The notes beneath the pieces are model-generated. The model searched no databases and had not been told where the DNA came from. It worked only from the letters and a program-made list of their open reading frames with translations. A stretch of 61,005 bases of DNA from Pelomyxa schiedti (taxonomy: Eukaryota > Evosea > Pelobiontida > Pelomyxidae): the NCBI GenBank assembly GCA_020536535.1, contig JAHLWZ010000069.1, positions 708-61,712 of the forward strand, in the 5' to 3' direction. Below are positions 24,092 to 37,900 of this stretch, piece by piece. The translations under genes and the position numbers were made by a program. Numbering within the stretch: the stretch's first letter is position 1; every line of letters begins with the position of its first letter.

Positions 24092-24239
24092 GAAAACAGC
24101 TTCTCCCACGCACAGAAGTTTTGTACCCATCTCCAACTTTGGGATTCGTAAATGCAATCCCACTTGTGCCCATTGAGCAAATATTCCAACAAGAAAGAAA
24201 TCAAAATCACACTTCTTTTTTCTTCTATCTTGTTTATGT

Positions 24240-24934
24240 CTAGATGTGGAAGGAACCACCCAAGAGCTTAACAAATTCCCTAAGCATTGCTGGGTGAGCA
24301 GGCCATGCTGGTGATGTGACAAGGTTGCCATCAACAACAGCATTATCCAGTCCAGGAACCATGGTCCCAACTGTTCCACCACAAACGGGGATATCTATTG
24401 GCAATGTAAGTTAGGAATTAATTCTCTCAGTATTATTGTGCTGTATTGACTGTGTCACATACCAGGGTTGCATGCGGGGTACCCGATTGCGGTCCTTCCC
24501 TTGAGAACACCAGCAGCAGCCAACACCAAGGGGCCGTGGCAGATAGCGGCCACTGGCTTCCTTGCAGTCATAAAGTGGCGAACAATGTCCAGAACCTTGG
24601 GGTTGAGGCGAAGGTACTCGGGTGACCTGCCACCAGGAATGTAAAGTCCAGCATACTCCTCGGGATTAATGGTAGCAAAGGTGGCATTCAAAGCAAAGTT
24701 ATGTCCTCGCTTCTCACTTTTTAATGCAACCAAACATATTAGACAAAACAGGATAAAACCGTATCATTAATACTAATACATAAATAAAGAACCGTAGCGA
24801 AAAGACACGTACGTGTATGTCTGATGACCTTCAAAGTCGTGAACCGATGTGGCTACCTTTGCTCCCGACTCCATGTCAGGGCACACTACGTGAACAGTGT
24901 ATCCCAACATGCAAAGTGCTTGAAACGGCACCAT
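24240..24934 (-). CDS. DJ-1/PfpI superfamily protein, plant DJ-1D-like
   Basis: Family members act as glyoxalases/deglycases or stress chaperones. The sequence reads [68 protein letters not shown], then the nucleophile elbow [16 protein letters not shown] with the expected Cys, YPACNPG, and after an intron [17 protein letters not shown] ending KLLGGSFHI. This is one DJ-1 domain, closest in motif style to plant DJ-1D, which has two. The first in-frame ATG (24934) lies where the family usually has about 20 more residues (strand beta-1), and no good upstream exon is visible in the 114 bp before NOC2 starts on the other strand. The N-terminus is therefore truncated, non-AUG started, or encoded in an exon I missed. 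Confidence 0.85.
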
Positions 24935-25048
24935 GAGCTCATAAGAGAAGCAAATTGATCAAATACCAGCCAATTTGCAGTTGCGCTTCGGCCCAATATC
25001 GGGGACAGGTTCGGTTTGATTAGGGTTTGGGGGAGTGCGAACGTTACG

Positions 25049-28000
25049 ATGGTGAAAAAAAGCACGAAGAAGTTCCAGACCAAGCACCTGCAGCATCGCC
25101 TGCAACAAAGGAACGAATACCAAAAAAAAGCGAAATTGTGTGGTCCCTTACTATGTCACCCTTTTTTTCTTCAATGCAATTAACCATGCAACCATGCAAC
25201 ACACAAAAGCTTCACCAAGAAGCCAAAGAGATTATCTGATGGAACTGCTGTTCTCAAAGGAGCTGCACCCACAAAAACCACACAAGCTGAGCCAAAACCC
25301 TCCAAAGTTGATGATCTTCCTGGTATGTGCGTTTGTCCTGTGACATTCCTCTTAATATTCTCCCTTCTTCTAAAAGATGATTTTGGTGCTGAGAAAAACC
25401 AAGTCCTTGATGATGACTCCGAAGTATGTTATGCTTTTTTTATTTATCTTTCGAAATAACGTGTAATCAGATATCTGATATCTCTGGTCGTTTTACATCT
25501 GGGCCACTCTATTTGTTAACCTTTTTAATTAGATGATGATGTCTATGACCTAAATGAGCTGTCTTCCGCAGTTGGTGATGGAGAGATAGATTCAGCCACA
25601 TCCAAGTCTATTAAAAATGATGCCGCATCTCTGGGAAGCAACCAAGAAGTTCAGGAGGTTGTACTTTGCAATCTCGTAATTTCTAACTAATGAGACCTAG
25701 TTAAAAGGGAAAGTGACAAAACACTCGTCTCAATTAGAAGAGTTGAAAGAGGCCGATCCTGAATTTTTTGCCTACTTGCAGAAAACCGATCCAAATTTAC
25801 TGAATTTCGAAGGTATAATGATTTGTTCTTCGATTGATGAACCTCTTATAAGGTGGTGACTCCAATGATGAAGGAGATGATGAAGAGGATCAGAGTGATG
25901 AAGACAAAGAGGAAGAGGAGGGAGAGGAAGAGGAAGAGGAAGACAGTGATGACAAAAGTAAACCTGGGAAGGAAAAGGGAGCAAAAGAAAAAAAGATAAA
26001 AGGAGAAGAAACCAATAAACCACAACGAGTGATTACAATACCCGTGATAACAAAGTGGGTTGACATTGCCCTCGCAAAGGTTTTCTTCTTAGGTGTTTGC
26101 AGCATCTTTACTCTTTTCAGCACTCAGTGATGTCCCTTAAAATTCTGTCTGCAATGTTTCATGTTGGCTGCAACATCTCCAATGAGAAGTTACAGTATAG
26201 AATACCATCAAGGTTTGTTTTGCCAATTTGCTTTGCTTATTGATTGCATTGCAGCGAAGTGTATGACAAACTTATGGTCTCCTGCCTCCGAGTAATCCCG
26301 ACTCTACTTAACAAGCTGTTGCCATCACCTCCTTGTGTGTTGGTAGGAGGCGATAGTGCTTCCTCAAGCGGAAGTATTGGCGGCTGGCTCGTTCGCAATT
26401 ATGAAGAAATACTTAAAAAGAACCCCAGATGGGAATCCCTATCAGACATTTTAAAAAGATTGCTCGCAGATTTCGTGGCACTTTTAGGGCAACTCACTGT
26501 ATAGCTTTATTCACCCTTGATGTCGTTCTCATTTTTCCCTCACAGGAAAAAAGTATGCTCGTTTTCACATTGAATTGTTTGGAGTCAGTCGTAGTTTATT
26601 TTTCCTGTTACGCTGGTTCAGCTCGGAAGATTTTGAAGGCACTGTATACATTACAGTGTTCTGTATTCTTACAACCCAACCTAAATAGACCCTGCTGCAG
26701 CACTGGTCCACTGGCGAACGAGATGTACAACTTGCTGCCTTTACGAATATTTTGAAAATGAGTGTCTGTTGTCCACACCCCTTCCTTGACATAGTTTTAA
26801 AGGTACTGAGGCCTAAACCACCATGCCCATTTTCCTTAACACTGATTTAGGCAACCTATCTTACGCTGGTGCGCGTAACACAACACTTCACTGCTGCTGA
26901 TTCCCAACGAGTGGTTTTCATGACGAACAGCATTATTGAGTTGTGTGGAATTGACTTAGCTTGCACTTACCAGCACATGTTTATTTACGTTCGACAACTT
27001 GCTATTCATTTGCGGAATGCTGTAATGCACAAAGAAGGCACTGAGGTGACTTTGCCATCTACAGCTTGCTTCGTCTTACCCAAACCAGGCAGTACTTAAA
27101 AAATCCGTTCACAATTGGCAGTATGTTCACAGCCTCAATGTGTGGGTGGAAGTGTTGCGGGCTTTCTCTGCTCAGGTTTATATCCTCTGCCATCCCCCAA
27201 AAAAAGGAGTAAAAGAACTAGGACCCAATCAAACACTTGGTGTACCCAGTCATTCAGATAATCATGGGTTTACTAGAACATGCGAATTCCAACAAGCAAA
27301 TGCCAATGCGGTTTGTTTGCACCCGCATGCTTCTGAATCTTTGTGCAGCAACAGGCATATTCGCTAATCCACTGCCTTTTCTTCTCGAGGTTGTCTCTGT
27401 TCCCCTTTGTTTGCACTAATTTCATTTAGTGCATCCAACATCCAGATGTAATAAAATCTTCACCAAAACGAGGTCAACCTATAGATTGGGAGCACACCCT
27501 CACCCTTAGTGAGGGAACGCTTGGCTCAAGAATTGTAGCAGTGAGTTTCGAATAAGCATATATAGCAATCTTAATTCCACTAGGAAGGAGTTATAGAGCA
27601 AGTGCATACTCTTATACTACAATTCCTGTCTATGCATAGCACCTCCATTGCATTTCCCGAGATAGCAATGCCTTGCGTTGTATTCTTGAGAAGGTTCAAG
27701 AAACACTGTGGAAATCCCGCAATGGCAAAAGAACTTGGCACTCTACTTGAAAAGGCTAGAGCACATTTTTTCCCATGTGACACCTAACACACTGACAGAT
27801 TGAAGAGAACATGAAACTGGTGCTAAGTAAAAGAGGGAACGTAGAATATGGCCCCCAGGATACGGAAAAAGCCAAAGCATTTATGCAGGAAGAGAAAGAT
27901 AAAAAATCGGTAATTGCTCATACTGTATATAATTCCAAAAAAGGAGAAATTAACTCGGTTCCACACAGACGCCACTGCATTTAGCATTTGACAAGTTCCT

Positions 28001-28406
28001 AAAGCACAAGCAATTAACTGATGCCCGGTTGCATTCTTCCAACAAACGCAATGAGAATGAACAAGGAGCTGAAGAGAAAGGCAACAAAGCCAGAAACAAA
28101 CCAAGGCCCAAAAAAGGAGCACAGAAAGGAGGCAAACCAAGAGGAGGCAAAGCTGGTGGTGTTAAACCGATAGTAAAGCCTGGAAAGAATATCAAGCTAC
28201 CTCCAATGACCAAGAAGAACAAGCCAACTAGAGGTGATACTGATACCAACAATAAGAAGAAGTTGTTACCAAGAAAAAGAGCTGGCCCCAATGTCAAGCA
28301 CACAAACCCAAAAGGTAATCTAATACAAAACGAACATGGAATCATCCAGCTCACGTCTAACAGGAAGCAAGCAAAAGCGGCTAGGTTGATAGCCTTATGT
28401 AGTTGA
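25049..28406 (+). CDS. NOC2: Nucleolar complex protein 2 (60S ribosome biogenesis)
   Basis: NOC2 pairs with NOC1 and then NOC3 to export pre-60S particles. ATG 25049 gives MVKKSTKKFQTKHLQHRLQQ, a basic start. Exon chain: ELKEADPEFFAYLQKTDPN with LLNFE (the diagnostic NOC2 block, about 25740-25810), a long Glu/Asp/Lys tract, VITIPVITKWVDIALAKHSV, LKILSAMFHVGCNIS, SEVYDKLMVSCLRVIPTLLN, LYLTWVR-like and PLDFRV-like downstream blocks interrupted by introns, LQFLSMHSTSIAFPEIAMP (about 27610), and VLSKRGNVEYGPQDTEKA. The C-terminus is a ~130-residue Lys/Gly/Pro-rich nucleolar-type tail ending AKAARLIALCS. At least ten introns. The acidic tract and basic tail fit nucleolar proteins. Confidence 0.88.
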
Positions 28407-28530
28407 TTTGTGATGTGGAAAAGACTGATAGATAGACAGCCCAATAGAGATAGTGAGGTGAAGAGTTTTCATTTGGTTTTTTTAAAAACAAAATCAAAAT
28501 CTTTGGTGCATCATTACAACTCGAAGTCGA

Positions 28531-31500
28531 TCATAAAGAACCAAAGCCACCACCTCCAGGTGTCATGATTATAACTACGGGAATTCCAAGTCAGTAAAAA
28601 GATAGAAGAGGGAGGTTTAAGGTGACACGTGATTTTGGAAAATTACATTTGTCTCCTGGTCTGACTCGGCAAGAGTTTTTACCTCCTAAGTTGATAGGTG
28701 TCTCAGCACCTTTGCGGTAGAGCAGGTTGAGGCCTTTGGATCCGTCGGTACCTCCTTCCAAACCACGTGGGGCTGGTGTGGTTAAGTTAAAAATGGGGGA
28801 AAAAAACCGGCAATGGAATCCGCACCAAAAACTCGACGCTCAGAAAGAATTCCGATAGTCAGTGGCTTGTGGGAAATTACCAACGATATGGATAGGGAAG
28901 GCAGGCAGACCTTGGTAAACTCGAAACTCCGGACTACTCCATTGCCACCATTGTGCTTCCCCTTCCCACCTGAGCCTTTGCGGACTGAAAAGCTTCGGAG
29001 AATAATGGGGTACCTCCTTTCCATTATTTCAACATCTGGCAAATTGTGAGAGATATGAAGTAGTTTGCTTTTTCCTACCAGTTATCCTAGTGTTGGTCAT
29101 GTGCACTTGCACAGCACTTTCACCATTCCATGAAGGGCCGGCACCTGATCCACCCGCTATTGTTTCATAATATCTTTATTGGGTATTAGAGGGTGCTTTG
29201 GTAATTTCCTGAGGTTTTACCCAAAGGTTTCATCCCCAAATGTGAAGTTGTTCATGCATCCTTGGGAACATGCAGACGCCTTATAATAATCACACTTCCT
29301 TTACTTCGGAAAGAAGCTAACCTTGAAGGCGGAAAGGATCACATCTGTGATTCTCTGGCTGGTTAAAACATTTCCTCCAACCACTGCAGCATCTTCACTG
29401 GGGTTTAATATCGACCCAGAGGGTAGTATAATTTCTGAAGAATAAATAAATTTTCAGTAGAATTTCAAATTTAAAAGAGACAACAAACTTACTTATTGGA
29501 ATCAAACACCCATTGTTAAGGGGAATGTCTCTTTTTACGAGACATCGAAGGCAGTATAGCACAGCAGACTTTGTTACACTTGGGGGGGTGTTACAATTTG
29601 CTGAAAGGAGATGAGTTTAGAGTATGTAAATTCAAGATGTACTCAATGTCTGGAAGCCAGATCCATTAAAGTCAAACAAGGCGGAGCCATCATTTCTATT
29701 TATAGTAATCCTCAACTGCCAAGAAAGTTATTCGGTGCCTAATTAACAGAGTTATTACTCTGATAGGAGTTCCGTCATCCATAAAATCCTCTACCAGCGT
29801 GGTGAACGGCTATTAGAGTTGGAAAAATAACGAACCCGATACAAGCGAGCCGACTGGGTCGAGGCGTTCTTGCAAAGAAAGTTGTGTGAGAACTTCTCTT
29901 ACTGCTTGCTCAGCATTGTGTTGGACTAAGTAAAAGGTAAATTAAAACACTTTCATTATAATTTAGGAGGGATACCATGGTACATGTAGGCAACTACAAC
30001 GTCCAAGGTATATGCCGCAATTAATTCTATTGCAACAGTAAGGGAATGACAATGACTATGAGAAATATTCACCTCGAATTAAGCAGACGCCTTTGTGATT
30101 AGCTGCAATCTACAAACAAGGTTTGTGAAAGTAGAAAGGTTTGTTGAGGCACCTGCGCTCTGAGGTCATTTAATACATCAGCCATACGACGAGGAGCATT
30201 CCCCCCCTGAGTGCACATCAGGTGGGTTATTCCTTCTTCCTGTAAAATGAGTTACTGGTTGCGAACTCTCGGTTTATCACCTGAAATTGTGAATTCTCAA
30301 CAAGCTTGAAGGTTTTGATACGGGCTCCTTCATCTTCAAGTGAGGTGCTGAATGGTGGCATTGAACCTATTCAACTGGTGAGTATTAAAAGAGATTGTAA
30401 ATAAAATTAGGAGTAAATAAAAGTGTTCATATAAACCAGGTGTGATTCCCCCAATGTCTGCATGGTGTCCACGTGACGCCACATAGAACACTGGACGTCC
30501 AGAGTGGTGTACCTGTAAAAGGTGTTAGGAGGTTTTTATGCACAGGAAGACTACTGGTGTCATCACAGTGATATCAGGTAAGTGGCTACCAGCACAGGAA
30601 GGATGATTACTGACTACAACTTCACCCTCCTTCCAACTCTCACCTCAAGGGTAATCAGAATAATTTATAATGATACCGGGTGCTACCTAAGGACTTAATT
30701 TGCCAATTAACAGCATCTGCCATACTTCCCAAATGAACGGGTAAATGTGGCGCATTAGCTACCAATCCACCGTTTGGCTGTTTGACGTAGGTTTTAACGG
30801 ATGGTTGTGTATACATACATCAAAAATAGCACATGAAAAATCTGAGTACTGAAGGTCAGTTTCAACTCGAGAGGGGAAAGCTTACCAAGCCGCTCTTTGA
30901 TGTTGGTTGACACTGCAGTCCTCTGTAACACTTTTCCCATCTGTTCAGCTATACTCATAAACCGATTGGAGAAAAGGGATAGCATGATTGGATCGACTCC
31001 CTCACTTGTGATTGTAAAACAGCTTAATCTCAGTGGAGTAGAACTACTTGGCGGTAATTCTTTCACTGTCACCAATATCAATCAGAAGGTCCCCTGAAGC
31101 AGTGACGTTGACTAAACAGTCCGCTGGTACAACAATAGTGGTATAGTTTCCAACAACAATAGCTGGTCCCTAAGGAAAGAAAATCAACGCAAACAATCTG
31201 GAACAAGGAAATAAAAACCATAATTTTGTGACCAGTTAATAGCTTCTCAAACATGAAAACTCCCACATCTTTCCACCCATCCTTTTTACGTAATAAGGGA
31301 AATCTGAGGATTATAGTTAAAAGTTACTTCGAAGTATGTTCTAGTAACGGAGCACGGCGTTGGAGTCTCTGCGCTAACTTCAGCAAGAGGTAGTTGAAAC
31401 TGAGGAGATTGTCCAACACATCTAACCCGGATATCATCAACAATGATATCCCTGTTCTAAGGCGTGTTGGCTGGGCTAGGGGGATAATGTATGTATACAT

Positions 31501-34134
31501 TCACTCTGAAGCCATACTCTCGTTCATACTGCTTCTCAAATGCTATCTTGAAATCTTTATCTTCTGGTTCTTTTATTGTGTGTGAAGCATCCATTCCCTC
31601 AGTTATATGTTAAAGGAGCTGCAAAATCGGCGGTATACTTGGTAGCGTAAGTTCAAAATTCTTGTAATCTTAATATTTGAATCAGAGAATCCAAGTTTCC
31701 TGAGCCGAGAAGTGGGCTCCTCAGCAAGGAAGTTGAATCTACTGTAAATAGCATCAATGGTTTCTGGCGAGTATTTCAGGGAGGATGGTGCCTATTTTTA
31801 AAACCTTAAAAGGCCACAGGTGAACTGACAAAGTAACCTGTGCTTCGTACACTTTGTCAGCTAGAGATAGTCCGACAGCACTCAATATACTGGCATATCT
31901 GTGGACGAACACCTTCCTTATTCCAAGAAGTCTAGCAACTGTGCAGCAGTGTTGTCCACCTGCTCCCCCAAAGCAGGCTAACACGTGATGAGCCGGATCC
32001 AGTCCACGCATCTCCGTTAAACCACGAATCGGCCGGCACATTGTTTCATTTGCAACACGAATAAAGCCCAAAGCAACTTCTTCTGGAGTCATAGATTTTC
32101 TCCCTTGGTGCTTTGTTCAGGGTACTATAAGACATTGTGCAATTAAACCTGAGTTAACAGAAAGCCATTCATTTACTTCAACTGTGATATGTTCAAAAGC
32201 AGCTCTGGTAGCTTCGCAATCCAAGGGCAGGTCATTGGAGGGGCCAAAAATTGAAGGGAAAAAGCGTGGTAAAATTCTACCCAGGAACAAGTTGGCATCT
32301 GTAATGGAAAGGTAGCCACCTTTGCGATAGCACACTGGGCCTGGATCAGCACTTAGTCCATTTCACAAGGTGATGGCCTTTGCTAACCTGGATTTGCTCC
32401 AGACGATTCAGGGCCAGCAAGGAACAATCCAGATTTAAAGAAAAGCCGACTTCCACCACCCGCAGCTACTGTTGTTATGTCCAACTGTGGAGTCATAATA
32501 CTGACACCTATACAGGATGTAATCATATTTCTGAGAGCCAGAGGATTTACCTGCTGTTACTGTCTCAATTACATGCTCCAGTTCGCCAGCAAATCTACTA
32601 ACATCTGTTGATGTACCACCCTTCACAAAATTACTGCATCCTGGGTAGGAAAATAAAAAGTACCATATCAAAACCAATCACAGGGCTCTTGACAACACTC
32701 CATGTGGTTAGTGAATATCCAACCACACCACCTACTCAATTTCAATGAAGTTCATGAACAATGTGTTGCATACCTGCGGGACCTGAAAGAATCGATTTAA
32801 ACCCATTTAACTCTGATACTGGGCACAATCCACCATCACTCATCATGAATGTCACATCAACATTCTAACTTGCGTTAAAACCCTAAAGCAAGCAGTGAAA
32901 TCATACTGGAAAGTTTGAATCAAATCCTGCAGAAAAGCTTTTCACATATTCACGAATGAGAGGCGTGAGGTATGCGTCTACGCAGGCTGTTTGGCCGCGT
33001 GGAACAACTTTTACCATTGGCGCAAGTTGTGATGATAGTGACACTTGCTCAAATCCTATGCTACTGGCAATTCGGCCAACTTCCAGCTCATGATTTGGGA
33101 ACAGGTATGAATGAACTAGAACAACAGCAATCGACCGGATGCCTGTATCGTAGAGTTTCTAACTGCTTGTGAGTCGACTCTTAAAAAAGGTGAGACTCTT
33201 GTCACTTGTAAGCTCTGCCTAAGGTTATCAACATTGATTGGCTTCTCCACATGAACGAACTCTCCACTGACAGTTTGGAAGATTGTTCTTCCTAAAACCG
33301 GTTTAGCTCCCATGAATACCGAATTAATATAATACCATCTGCAGAAAATCCTTGTGGAAGGTCCTTCGCAAGAACCACCCTTTCCTCAACTTCCACTACC
33401 TCCGAATAGATCAATTCAGGCCTTACGATGTTAAGATCAAACAGACGAGGGCGAGTCTGGTTCCCTGGTGAACATGGAGTAAGGTGAAAGTGAGTTAATT
33501 TAAATTACATTTAAATGCCTTGTTAAATCAATCAATCGATTCTTTTTTTAGAGGATAGAGGGAGCATACCGATGAAGAGGAGATCAGCGAACCCTTGTGT
33601 GATGCAGAGTACAGTTGGGACACCCTTGCGCTCCAGAAGGGCGTTGGTTGCAACCTGAAGGGGTCACTCAGTTGGGTGAAGGAATAAATGAAATGATATT
33701 TATAAGTTGAGTGATGAGTTGGCGCATAGTTGTCTGGGGGACGAGGGCGGTGGGCGTACCGTTGTTCCCATTCTTATCGAGCCGATGTTGCGCGTGGGTA
33801 CAGGTTCTGACCGAGGCAGAGCTGTGCCCAATACCTTCTCGAGAACCACACGGATGCCCTCCCTTGGTGCATCGCTGTAAGAGTGGTCCTTGGACAACAA
33901 CTTGTGCACCACAACACGCTCCTCCACGGCTCCGTGCTTGTTCTCGGTCACAACCTGCTATTCATTAGAAGAAGAGCCACACCCCAAGATAATAAGATTC
34001 AGCGGGTTTGTCGTGATGGATTATGGGTTAAGGTGTGTATGTTCAGTGTTGCCCAAAGAACAACACACAACCCTGGCAAAAACGTCAGTGAACGTCCCAC
34101 CACGATCAATGGCGAAGTGCACTTTGGTAGACAT
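28531..34134 (-). CDS. OPLAH: ATP-dependent 5-oxoprolinase (hydantoinase A/B fusion)
   Basis: Hydrolyses 5-oxo-L-proline to glutamate using ATP, in the gamma-glutamyl (glutathione) cycle, in the cytosol. ATG 34134 gives [20 protein letters not shown], the HyuA N-terminal phosphate-binding motif. Further blocks in order are [10 protein letters not shown]-like (about 33370), [19 protein letters not shown] (about 32640), [19 protein letters not shown] (32200), [20 protein letters not shown] and [20 protein letters not shown] (about 31900). The HyuB half follows ([20 protein letters not shown] with KERL, about 30920; [17 protein letters not shown], about 28950). The C-terminus is [11 protein letters not shown] with TGA at 28531. 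Some twenty short introns. The expected total is close to the family's ~1,290 residues. Nothing essential appears missing. Confidence 0.92.
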
Positions 34135-34300
34135 GTTAACCAATGACAAGCTGCTTTCAATTCCGCAGACAAGACAAAAAAATCCGTTTCTTGTTCATCA
34201 TGATTAAACCAAAACGCCCGAACATTCCGTTCCTTGAAGTACACAATTGGAAGTATTTTGCACTCTTGTGTTTTTTTGTTGTTTGTTGTGTGACTTAGAT

Positions 34301-34815
34301 TCAAGGTTTGGGCCTCGACATGCATGCGTCAGAGAAAAGGGTGGCTGTGCTTGTATCTGAAGGTATTTAGAACACAAGAATGGAGGGGAATACAATCCGA
34401 ATTGCGCATACCCACAGTCAGGGCAAATGACGTGCCCGCCGTTACCGACAAGGAATAAGTAGTCTTCGCAGTCAACGGTACTGTGAATTGGAACCCGGGA
34501 TCCAAGCCGCACGTTCCAGAAGTGGTGACGGGGGATAACGTGCAAGTACTGTCACGGACAATGATTGCCGCTGTAGCGTCAAGGCATGCGGAAAACGTAA
34601 ATGTTACAGATGCGCTGGGGGTCATGATAAAGAGGTCTCCGGTAGTTGCTGGGAACAAACGAAGTTAGAGGAAAGGAATAAAAAGGGGAAAAAAAAAGGT
34701 TTGTACCGGTAATAGTTTGAGTTTTGCCGGTTAGTCGTACTGGAGTTCCTGTGCAGTCACCATAGGCGCTACCCACCATCGCCACCACGCAAAAGACCAA
34801 CAACGCTGCCTTCAT
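34301..34815 (-). CDS. Small secreted protein, unknown family
   Basis: ATG 34815 gives a clear signal peptide (MKAALLVFCVVAMVGSAYG, predicted cleavage near AYG-DC). After intron 1 (GTACAAACC...TTCCCAG) comes a Thr/Ser/Val-rich beta-like stretch (TTGDLFIMTPSASVTFTFS, then GFQFTVPLTAKTTYSLSVTA) with cysteines in CTGTP, ACLDAT, STCTL and GTCGLD. Intron 2 removes the GTATGCGC...CTTCAG segment and leads to DTSTATLFSDACMSRPKP with TGA at 34301. About 125 residues. Even cysteine number and Thr/Val-rich strands suggest a disulphide-stabilised beta-sandwich of a secreted or wall protein. I recognise no named domain. Confidence 0.7.
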
Positions 34816-34971
34816 CGCCGTTTTTTTTTTTTTTTTTGGAGATTTCTTTCAAACGAACGAAAATGGCCTAAATGCGGATTTACGTAAGTCACCCGGAAAT
34901 CTTTTAGACGATTTGTGCCATCAAATTGCGCGAGTAGTGAGGGTATTGGCTAAAGGCCAACTTCCTTTCAA

Positions 34972-37900
34972 TCACATTATTGAGCAGGAGTGATCACGAA
35001 TTGAGGCCATTGGTGTGGTAGCAAAGGGGAGAGGCTTGGGTGGAAGGAGTTTTTTCTGAAGTGCTGATTGTGACAGCAGCCTAATGGCACCCTCGTGATG
35101 AAACGGGGCTGGCGATGGGGATTGCGTGTTACTTATATCTGCATGTTCATAGCCAAGTGCTGAACATTTCCCAACGGCCTTGTTTTTGGGAAAGGATGAG
35201 ATTAATGGTGCTTTGTGAGGGTTTTGCTTCTATACCTCTTGGAACGATGTGGCTCTATTGGGTAGGTCAGACTTGCATCCAACTACGAGAACTGGAATAC
35301 CCAATCCCGCTAAATCCCCTCTTGGAGTGGGAGATGGAGATGCGGGTGTGCTAGGAGGGGACTGGTTTGTGTGAGAATGGAACTCTGTTAGCCATTGCAG
35401 CGCATCTCTGAAGGAGTTTGCTTGCGTGATGTCATAAAGAAGGAGGATCCCGCCAGCCTGGTAGAAGAACCTATTAGCGAAATTTAGCGGACACTGCTTA
35501 CAGGCAAAAGAAGTGGCATACTGATCTGTTACCGGGGGTAGTGATGATCTAGTTTGCAAAGTAGATTCATACAGGTTGATTAGGATTTTCTAGAATTTTT
35601 AGTGACTAAAACAAGTGCCGTGACAAGTTACTTTTCCTAATAGCATTCTGCGTATGGCACAGGGACCTTCAGTATTCAAACATAGTCTGGAAATGAATGT
35701 ACTTTTGCCAGATCCTTAAAACACTTTCACTACGACTGAGAAACAGAAAAAGTTTACCTGGCGGTCCAACAATACATATTTTTAGATAACAGTCAGGAGA
35801 TACTTCTAAAACAAATATTTGAGATGACGATACAATAGGAAATCTTTACTTCCTGGCGAGTCAGACCAGGGTAACATCCAGGTCTTGTCTATCTGTAGGG
35901 TGCAATGTTGCAAAGCACTAACAGCAGTCATAAATGTGTCCTGTTACAAATGATTTTAGAGAAACCGGAACCAATGCCGCATACTTTATTGATTTTATGA
36001 AAGGTCCAGTACGATGGTAAATCTGCTACTTCACACACAAGATAGTTAAAATCTTTGCATACACCTCGAAGCTTAAACAATTCATGGGGTGGTAAATAAG
36101 TTACAATTCTGACTACTAAAAAGCGAGGTAATCTTGGTAGCTGCTTGAAGCATTTAACATCATACTAAAACTGAAAGAGGGCCTTACTTACAAGTGGTGG
36201 TGTTGAAGAGAAAAGGGAAAAGAGAGCTTGTAGGGTGGGATTTGTTGATGATACTGCTAATGTTACAGGTGTTTTCCCTTGCAAAGTCATCTTAAAAATA
36301 AAAGACCAGTAAGAAGTAAAATTTAGCAGCTGAAAGCTCACTCACATATGGATTTGCGCCAAATTTCAACAGTATTTCGGCAATTTGTGTGTTTTCCAAG
36401 GATATTGCTAAGAGAAGTGGGGATAAAAATTGCGCCGAAAGTGCTGGTGCCAGAGTTGGTGACGAGGTGGATGAAAGTGAGTGAATTGGTTGTGAATTAG
36501 TTTGTTGAATGCGAGAAATTGAATTTGGATTAGCATGTGCCAGTAATAGAGATTCCACTCCCACAAAATTTCCATTTTTGATTGCGTTGTGGAGGGGATG
36601 CTCCACTGCAAATCAGTGAATTTGTGTGATGCAACGAAGTCAGGTTAGTACCTTCAAAAAGAGGATTTCTGAAATCTAGAGGTATTTCAAGAAGTTTCTG
36701 TAAAAGTTTTTTATAGTGCTTCCCAGGGAGTGGACATCTGACGATCGAACTTAGAACAACACCCCCAAGCATTACATGAGTTTACCTGGTCAAATAATGT
36801 AGGGCATTGAGTCCATTTGCGTCATAACCCTTAGTATAACAGTGCTGTTTCATCAAGAAAAGGGCTTCCTTTTTTCTTTTTTATTTTCCCCTAATTTCCA
36901 ACATTTGACATAGTTGGGCACCTTGAAATTTTGGGAGATAATAGCCACAAGAAATGGGCAGCGGCCAGAAAAGTCTATTTGGTCAATATTGGCACTGTGG
37001 GAGGCAAGTAGTTTTAGAACATTTTTGTTGCCTGAACCACTAGCAATAGTCAGGAAAAAAAAGTACGGAGGGAACACACCTAGCACAGTGCAGCAGAGTT
37101 TGTCCGATCTCGTTTTGTGCATTTGCAGAAAAGCTATTGATAAAGGAAAGCAATTCTCGTTCAAGTTCACTTCCCTTCAGGGTGTTTGAGGCTTCTGTAG
37201 AAATTCGGGATGCAAGGCGTGTGAATTGTTGAAGTTGCTGAGGATTACGTTTTTTGGCAAAGGCAAACCAATGCATTGCACAGTCCTGAGGAAAGTATGC
37301 TCAGTTTGGGGAAAAAAAAAAAAGACCAAAACAAACCTTGCTGTAGTTTAAATATGGAAATGAGGTTGTAAATCCAGATGGTGAAGAATTAATCGCATTG
37401 GGGTTAATATAGGTCAAGAGAGTAGTACTGCGCAGCCAACAAATAATAACAGGTGATTCCACATAGACTTTAAGGAAAACCACTTTTACAGCAGGGCAAG
37501 CTCTGGTACCCAACATTAGCTCAAGAAAGAGGTTGAAGGAAGAAACCTATCAGGAGATAATGAAAATCCACGTGCACCCTCCTTGAAGACTACTTGCCCA
37601 CTTTGCATATCAAAGGTTTGTGTGGGTAACGAGTTGAAAATGAGTGATGCACTGTGCTTAGTCATATCTTGCACACACTGTGCCTGTTTGTGCAGAATGG
37701 TAGCTGTAAAGGAGTTGGTAAGAATGGCATTAAAGAGGGATACATATTCTTTTAAATTTTTTGTAGATTTTTGTTTTCTATAGCAGAAACTCGACCCACT
37801 ATTTCTGAGGCCTCAGTTCTAGTGCTGTGAGCACTCAATTGCCGATCCAGTATCATCAATTCCTCCTGCTCAGTACAAATCTAAAACATCCACAGTTACT

